A stretch of 64,000 nucleotides of DNA, from contig ATWD01000002.1 in assembly GCA_000421065.1 (NCBI GenBank), positions 806,001 through 870,000 on the forward strand, read 5' to 3'. The position numbers were made by a program, and so were the translations under genes. Numbering within the stretch: the first letter of the stretch is position 1; each line of letters starts with the position of its first letter. Source of the DNA: Acidobacteriaceae bacterium TAA 166. Its GTDB lineage: Bacteria; Acidobacteriota; Terriglobia; Terriglobales; Acidobacteriaceae. The notes beneath the pieces were generated by a model that was not told the origin of the DNA, ran no database searches, and saw nothing but the letters and a program-made list of their open reading frames with translations. Positions 59,267 to 64,000 of the stretch are shown piece after piece.

Positions 59267-60219
59267 CAGGACTGATCCAGAAACCGCCCAATCCTGTTCA
59301 TAATGGCATCCGGTCCCCACTCCGGATCGGTCAGGGCCTTCCTAAAGCGCATGAAGCCATGAATTTGGCCCGGAACATCAACACACTCAACCGTCACACC
59401 CGCCTCTTTCATTCGATGCGCCATCTCTCCTCCTTCATCATGAAGAGGATCGAACTCTGCTGTGATCAACAGTGAACGCGGAAATCTCGAAAGGTACGGC
59501 GATCGAAGAGGAGTCAGCAAAGGATCGGCCTCCTTGGCATTTCTCTGGCCCAGATTCTGGCCCAGATATTGACGCCAATACCATTCCATCTTCGCCGTCG
59601 TCAGGGAGTAACCCGTGGCAAAGGCCGTATAGCTCTCATGCCGCATGGATGCATCCGTGATGGGATAGATCAGTACAGCCGCATCAGGAAGCCGCAAGCC
59701 TTTCTCCGCCAGACAGTGCATCGCTGCTGCAATCAGGTGCCCGCCGGCACTATCCCCGCATACAGCCAAAATATCGATCGGCAGCCCCTCGAGTGCAGCC
59801 AGCTCGCGCACGCACTGGAGAGCATCGGCCACCTCCTCAAGGGCCTGAGGATGCCGGACCTCAGGCGAGAGGGTATAGGCCAGACTGGCGACAATCCGGC
59901 CTGTCCTCAAAGCCAAAGCCCGGCAAAACGTGTCATAGGAGTCGAGCGTCCCGCTGACCCATCCACCGCCGTGTACAAAAAAAATTAATGATCTGGCTGG
60001 CTCTTCGAACGGAAGGTACCAGCGCAGATCCCGCGTGCCGTGAGAGGTCTCGACGGCTCCGTTCCAGACCCTGGCAACGCTCTCTCCCGGCCCTCCCAAC
60101 AGTTCGCCGGTAGCAAGGCTCGTGGAACGAATCCCCTCAACGGTCGGCTCGCTCGCATTCGGAGCCGATCGCAGCACCGTATCGAGGAGTCTCCTAACAT
60201 CCGGGTGAGGAGCGCTCAT
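59266..60219 (-). CDS. Alpha/beta hydrolase, hormone-sensitive-lipase-like esterase
   Basis: The 317-residue cytosolic esterase belongs to family IV. The oxyanion motif HGGGW is at 83-87. The nucleophile motif GDSAGG has Ser 157, and the acid and base lie in EFDPLHDEG and GQIHGFM. There is no signal peptide. The gene starts 8 bp after the aminotransferase stop and its own stop overlaps the glycosyltransferase start, so it is in the middle of an operon. The natural ester is unknown. Confidence 0.9.
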   Translation of the reverse strand: MSAPHPDVRRLLDTVLRSAPNASEPTVEGIRSTSLATGELLGGPGESVARVWNGAVETSHGTRDLRWYLPFEEPARSLIFFVHGGGWVSGTLDSYDTFCRALALRTGRIVASLAYTLSPEVRHPQALEEVADALQCVRELAALEGLPIDILAVCGDSAGGHLIAAAMHCLAEKGLRLPDAAVLIYPITDASMRHESYTAFATGYSLTTAKMEWYWRQYLGQNLGQRNAKEADPLLTPLRSPYLSRFPRSLLITAEFDPLHDEGGEMAHRMKEAGVTVECVDVPGQIHGFMRFRKALTDPEWGPDAIMNRIGRFLDQS

Positions 60220-60227
60220 CGTTAACT

Positions 60228-61436
60228 CTATCCGTTACGAAACATCTGCTTGATGCCGCGCAAAGCCTGTCGGATACGCTCCTCGTTTTCAATCAAAGAG
60301 AAACGCACGTGGCCATCCCCATGCTCGCCAAATCCGACACCCGGACTCACCGCAACCTTGGCGTCACCGAGCAGCTTTTTGGAGAACTCAATGGATCCCA
60401 AAGCGCGATACTGTTCGGGGATCTTCGCCCAGGCGAACATCGTCGCCTTGGGCAGTTCCACCGCCCACCCCAGCTTATTCAGCCCCGGAACCAGAACATC
60501 GCGACGCGCCTTGTAGTTGTCGCAGATCTCTTTCACGCAGTCCTGCGGCCCCTCGAGCGCGGCGATCGACGCCACTTGGATTGGAGTGAAGGTTCCATAG
60601 TCGAAGTAACTCTTGATGCGGCCCAGCGCGGCCACCAGCTTCTTGTTGCCGACCATGAAGCCGACGCGCCAGCCCGGCATGTTGTAGCTCTTCGAGAGAG
60701 TGAAGAACTCGACCGCAATCTCCTTCGCACCGGGAACCTCAAGAATGCTCGGCGCACGGTAGCCGTCGAAGACGATGTCCGCATACGCGAGATCGTGGAC
60801 CAGGTAGATCCCCAGCTCGCGGCACAGAGCGACAACGCGCTCGAAAAAAGCCAGGTCGACACATTGCGTCGTCGGGTTCGCTGGAAAGTTGAGGATCAGG
60901 ATCTTCGGCCGTGGCTGCATGCGCGGCAGCTCGTCTTCCAGGCGAGCCAGAACCTCGTCAGCATTTGCGTCGGCGATGGGAATGCTCTGGACCCGCGATC
61001 CCGCGATCACCGGTCCGAAGATGTGAATCGGGTAGCTGGGGTTGGGAACCGCCACCGTGTCGGTATCGTCGAGCATCGCCAGGCACAGGTGCGCGATGCC
61101 CTCCTTCGATCCAATGGTCACGATCGCCTCGGTCTCCGGATCGATCTCGACATCATAGCGCGTGAGGTACCAGTTCGAGATCGCACGCCGCAGCCGCGGG
61201 ATACCGCGCGAGAGCGAGTAGCGATGGGTCTGGGTCTTCTGCGCCGCCTCAATCAGCTTGTCGACGATCGCCTTCGGGGTCGCTCCATCGGGATTTCCCA
61301 TCCCGAAGTCGATAATGTCTTCTCCGCGCTTGCGGGCCGCCGCCTTCAGCTCGCTGGTGATGCTGAACACATAGGCAGGGAGCCGGGTCAGTCTTCTAAA
61401 CTCTTCCATGGTCTTACTGCTTGCCTCTCGATTCAT
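60228..61436 (-). CDS. PLP-dependent aminotransferase, AlaC-like alanine transaminase
   Basis: The 402-residue fold-type I aminotransferase has the PLP lysine K249 in [18 protein letters not shown] with N187, D215 and Y218 in HDLAYAD, and R257 complete the cofactor site. The first part, [33 protein letters not shown], is characteristic of AlaC/YfdZ-type enzymes that make alanine from pyruvate. A conserved Arg near the C-terminus ([12 protein letters not shown]) binds substrate carboxylate. It lies in the minus-strand string between the DsbD-like and esterase genes. Confidence 0.9.
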   Translation of the reverse strand: MNREASSKTMEEFRRLTRLPAYVFSITSELKAAARKRGEDIIDFGMGNPDGATPKAIVDKLIEAAQKTQTHRYSLSRGIPRLRRAISNWYLTRYDVEIDPETEAIVTIGSKEGIAHLCLAMLDDTDTVAVPNPSYPIHIFGPVIAGSRVQSIPIADANADEVLARLEDELPRMQPRPKILILNFPANPTTQCVDLAFFERVVALCRELGIYLVHDLAYADIVFDGYRAPSILEVPGAKEIAVEFFTLSKSYNMPGWRVGFMVGNKKLVAALGRIKSYFDYGTFTPIQVASIAALEGPQDCVKEICDNYKARRDVLVPGLNKLGWAVELPKATMFAWAKIPEQYRALGSIEFSKKLLGDAKVAVSPGVGFGEHGDGHVRFSLIENEERIRQALRGIKQMFRNG

Positions 61437-61484
61437 TCATGATGTCATCCTGCGACTACGCCAACCGGAGGAAATCTTCAGCCG

Positions 61485-61964
61485 CTACTTTGCAGTAACG
61501 GCGATCTCGACCGGAAGGCTCTTCGGCGGATAACAAGCCGCGTGATCGCACGCCTGGTAACGCAGCACACCCTTAACGGTATGGTCTCCGGCTGCGGCCA
61601 CGACAGGAACCTTGATCGCGAAACCGCCCGTATAGACATCGAGCTTTTCGTCCGGCTGGAAACTGAAGCTATAAGACGTTCCGGCAGGATACTCCGGAAC
61701 ATCGTTCTTGATTCCCGGGGCGGGATCCAGCTTCAGCGCGGTCGGTATCAATAGCTCCGACTTCGGTGTATGCGAGTTCACGTGAAATCCGTTCACCACC
61801 TGAAACCGAAGCTCCAGAGTGCTCTTCTTCCCTGCCGCCACAGTCTGCTCCTCGGAGACGTAGCTGATGTACTGTTTTGGCCGCGCTGCGGAAGCAGAGA
61901 GGTCCATCTGAGCAGACGCAAAGCCCGAACACAACAGGGCCGCTGCCGCCAAGGCTCGGATCAT
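61485..61964 (-). CDS. Stand-alone DsbD alpha-domain-like periplasmic protein
   Basis: The 159-residue protein has a Sec signal (MIRALAAAALLCSGFASA) and the immunoglobulin-like fold of the N-terminal DsbD domain. The redox pair is C139 and C144 in YQACDHAACYPP, close to the C-x5-C of DsbD-alpha but one residue shorter. The membrane and thioredoxin domains of DsbD are absent. Its start overlaps the stop of a TlpA-like thioredoxin gene, suggesting that the two form a periplasmic electron relay. The partner membrane reductase is not seen here. Confidence 0.85.
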   Translation of the reverse strand: MIRALAAAALLCSGFASAQMDLSASAARPKQYISYVSEEQTVAAGKKSTLELRFQVVNGFHVNSHTPKSELLIPTALKLDPAPGIKNDVPEYPAGTSYSFSFQPDEKLDVYTGGFAIKVPVVAAAGDHTVKGVLRYQACDHAACYPPKSLPVEIAVTAK

Positions 61965-62611
61965 AACCCGCCTGCCTGCTGTGTCGGGGCTCCCGAGGCG
62001 ATCACCTTCTTGATGTTCTCCTCGATCTGATCCTTCGATCCCAGGCCGGCGGTCTGCACCACGATCACGCCGTTGCGATCCACATAGAACGACATCGGCA
62101 GCACATCGAGGCCGCCGTAGGCGTCCTGCACCTTGCCGTCGGTCAAAAGAATCGGGTAGCTGACACCGATCTTTTTGGCAGTCTTGGCGATCGTATCTTT
62201 GCCCGCGTCCACGTCGTCGGTCAAACCAAGGATCTCAAACCCCTGGGAGGCGTACTGCTTGCGCAGCTCCTCGAACCACGGCATCTCGACCTTGCACGGA
62301 CCGCACCAGGTGGCCCAGAAGTTCACCAGAACAGGGCGCCCTTTATAGTCCGCAAGCGAGACCTTCTTCCCATCGAGGCTGGTCAGCGCAAACGCCGGTG
62401 CCTTCTTTCCACGCATCTTGGGCGCAAACTCGTCCCCCCCCTCGGTAGCGGCCTGCCCCGCGGCCTCACCTGGCTTGGCGGGAATCAGCACCACCTGGTT
62501 ATCGCGGGCCTTCTGCATGGCAAGCTTGCGCTCCCGCAGGTTATGCCAGCCCGCCCAAAGCAGAAGTGCCACTCCAAAAACCATGACCCCAAGAATCAAC
62601 GCTCGACGCAT
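61961..62611 (-). CDS. Membrane-anchored TlpA/ResA-like thioredoxin
   Basis: The 216-residue protein has an N-terminal TM helix (about 5-21), a linker, and a periplasmic thioredoxin domain from about residue 68. The active site is CGPC with C103 and C106 in NFWATWCGPCKVEMPW. The cis-Pro region is near VLPMSFYVDRNG. Such proteins reduce cytochrome c apoproteins or other periplasmic thiols. It overlaps the DsbD-alpha-like gene by 4 bases and is divergent from kdsD, with 118 bp between starts. Confidence 0.92.
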   Translation of the reverse strand: MRRALILGVMVFGVALLLWAGWHNLRERKLAMQKARDNQVVLIPAKPGEAAGQAATEGGDEFAPKMRGKKAPAFALTSLDGKKVSLADYKGRPVLVNFWATWCGPCKVEMPWFEELRKQYASQGFEILGLTDDVDAGKDTIAKTAKKIGVSYPILLTDGKVQDAYGGLDVLPMSFYVDRNGVIVVQTAGLGSKDQIEENIKKVIASGAPTQQAGGL

Positions 62612-62729
62612 CCGCCCGCATTCCTTTCGCCCGCGCCTGCAGCGCAGACCTTGACTCTAGTGTAGACGGAAAGAGAGCCAGACGGCTGCGGTTCCGGCTC
62701 TCTGCTAGCATCGGGGGTGACTCAAGATC

Positions 62730-63734
62730 ATGTCCGATGCCCCGCTCACGAACGCCCCCTCCCCTTCTCCTGCCGAATTTGTCCGCATTGAAGCCCGCGC
62801 CCTGCTCGAGCTTGCGATGCGCATGGACGGCCCGATGTTTGAAGCATTTACCCGGGCTGTCGATCTCTTGCTCGAGGCCATCTCCCGGCGAGACCGTATC
62901 GTTGTCACCGGCATCGGAAAGAGCGGACTGATCGCGCGGAAGATCGTGGCAACGTTGTGTTCCACAGGATCCCCCGCGTATTACCTGCATCCAGCCGAGG
63001 CCGTTCACGGCGACCTGGGCATGCTCTCGCACGGGGACACCGTGATCCTCCTCTCGGCCAGCGGGGAGACCGAGGAGCTGCTCCGCCTGTTGCCTCTGTT
63101 GAAGCGGCTGGCCGACAAGCTGATCACCTTCACGGGAAACCCGTCCTCGACCCTCGGCCGGGCCAGCGACGTCGCCCTCGACGCCAGCGTCTCCTGCGAG
63201 GCCTGCCCCAATAATCTCGCACCCACCGCCTCCACCACGGTGATGCTTGCCCTCGGCGATGCCCTCGCGCTTGAGCTAAGCAGGCGTAGGGGCTGGAGAC
63301 CGGAGGACTTCGCCGAGTTGCACCCCGGCGGCCGCCTGGGCAAACGGCTGGCCCGCGTTCGTGAGCTGATGCACACCGGAGATGCCATGCCCCGCGTGCA
63401 GGTCTCGACCCCGATGCCCCAGGTCATCTACGAGATGTCCCGAAAAAAGCTGGGCATGACGACTGTGGTCGACGCAAACGGCACGCTGCTCGGAATGATC
63501 TCCGACGGCGATCTGCGGCGCCTGCTCGAACGAGATGGAGGCCACGCCCTCGACCACACCGCGGGAGAGATCATGAATCCACATCCCCTCACCATCGAAG
63601 CCGAGGTCTTCGCCTCCTCCGCGCTGGCGCTGATGGAGGAGAAAAAGATTACCTCTCTGATCGTCACCGGGTTGGAAAAACGCGCCGAGGGAGTTCTGCA
63701 TCTGCACGATCTGTGGACCCTCGAGCTGATCTGA
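62730..63734 (+). CDS. kdsD: D-arabinose 5-phosphate isomerase KdsD (KpsF/GutQ family)
   Basis: Converts ribulose 5-phosphate to arabinose 5-phosphate, the first step toward Kdo of lipopolysaccharide. The 334-residue protein has an N-terminal SIS domain (GIGKSGLIARKIVATLCSTG, the HGDLGML loop and SASGETEELL) and two CBS domains from about residue 210 (MPQVIYEMSRKKLGMTTVVD, then GEIMNPHPLTIEAEVFA). Length matches the family. It suggests a Gram-negative envelope with Kdo, consistent with the outer-membrane receptors in the window. Confidence 0.93.
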   Translation: MSDAPLTNAPSPSPAEFVRIEARALLELAMRMDGPMFEAFTRAVDLLLEAISRRDRIVVTGIGKSGLIARKIVATLCSTGSPAYYLHPAEAVHGDLGMLSHGDTVILLSASGETEELLRLLPLLKRLADKLITFTGNPSSTLGRASDVALDASVSCEACPNNLAPTASTTVMLALGDALALELSRRRGWRPEDFAELHPGGRLGKRLARVRELMHTGDAMPRVQVSTPMPQVIYEMSRKKLGMTTVVDANGTLLGMISDGDLRRLLERDGGHALDHTAGEIMNPHPLTIEAEVFASSALALMEEKKITSLIVTGLEKRAEGVLHLHDLWTLELI

Positions 63735-63750
63735 TCTATAGAGACAGTAG

Positions 63751-64000
<250 letters not shown>

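Noticed and set aside
58358-59275. 305-codon open frame antisense to the glycosyltransferase
   Set aside because: Shadow frame; the minus-strand product has all GT2 motifs.

Overview
The window looks like a chromosomal segment of an acidobacterium of the Terriglobales type (Granulicella, Edaphobacter or Terriglobus relatives). The base composition is GC-rich. Two very large Oar-like TonB-dependent receptors begin with a carboxypeptidase-regulatory-like domain. There is an acidobacterial VWFA-type secreted protein, Tat-exported Gfo/Idh/MocA oxidoreductases, a DUF1080 protein, and many secreted carbohydrate-active enzymes. Genus-level placement is inference from gene content only. No tRNA, rRNA, insertion sequence, prophage or CRISPR array was recognised.

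Layout: 1-900 is the 3' end of a secreted glycosidase-like gene. 1.0-4.0 kb holds a methyltransferase and a marR/DHA2-efflux divergon with two tandem operator-like palindromes. 4.2-7.2 kb is secA. 7.2-11.2 kb (minus) is an NtrC-like regulator, histidine kinase and lipoprotein operon. 11.4-13.3 kb holds a rhodanese and a PAS kinase. 13.2-15.1 kb (minus) is a tight xerD-xerC pair, followed by ffh (15.4-16.8 kb) and an LLM-class oxidoreductase. 18.1-20.2 kb has a Tat-exported Gfo/Idh/MocA oxidoreductase convergent with a DUF1080 protein across a perfect shared hairpin.

20.3-29.8 kb is a polysaccharide-utilisation-like locus. A response regulator and a histidine kinase with a repeat-built periplasmic sensor diverge from a TonB-dependent receptor, a GH16 enzyme and a clan GH-D-like glycosidase. 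30.1-37.8 kb is a glycolate-use operon: LctP/GlcA permease, malate synthase A, GlcD, GlcE, GlcF. The glyoxylate made by GlcDEF can be condensed with acetyl-CoA by the malate synthase next to it. 38.0-46.2 kb pairs a second large TonB receptor and a CE15-like glucuronoyl esterase with a divergent PQQ dehydrogenase that carries an inserted cytochrome c domain.

46.8-51.4 kb is housekeeping: pdxT, an SDR oxidoreductase, a small exported protein, and CIRCE-controlled groES-groEL. 51.7-53.8 kb has a second Tat-exported Gfo/Idh/MocA protein and a VWFA-like protein. 53.9-56.7 kb is a BtuB-like receptor behind a clear cobalamin riboswitch. 57-62.6 kb (minus) runs from a TlpA-like thioredoxin and a DsbD-alpha-like protein through an aminotransferase, an esterase and a glycosyltransferase to a quinone oxidoreductase and a small membrane protein. 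The window ends with kdsD and the first 41 codons of proS.
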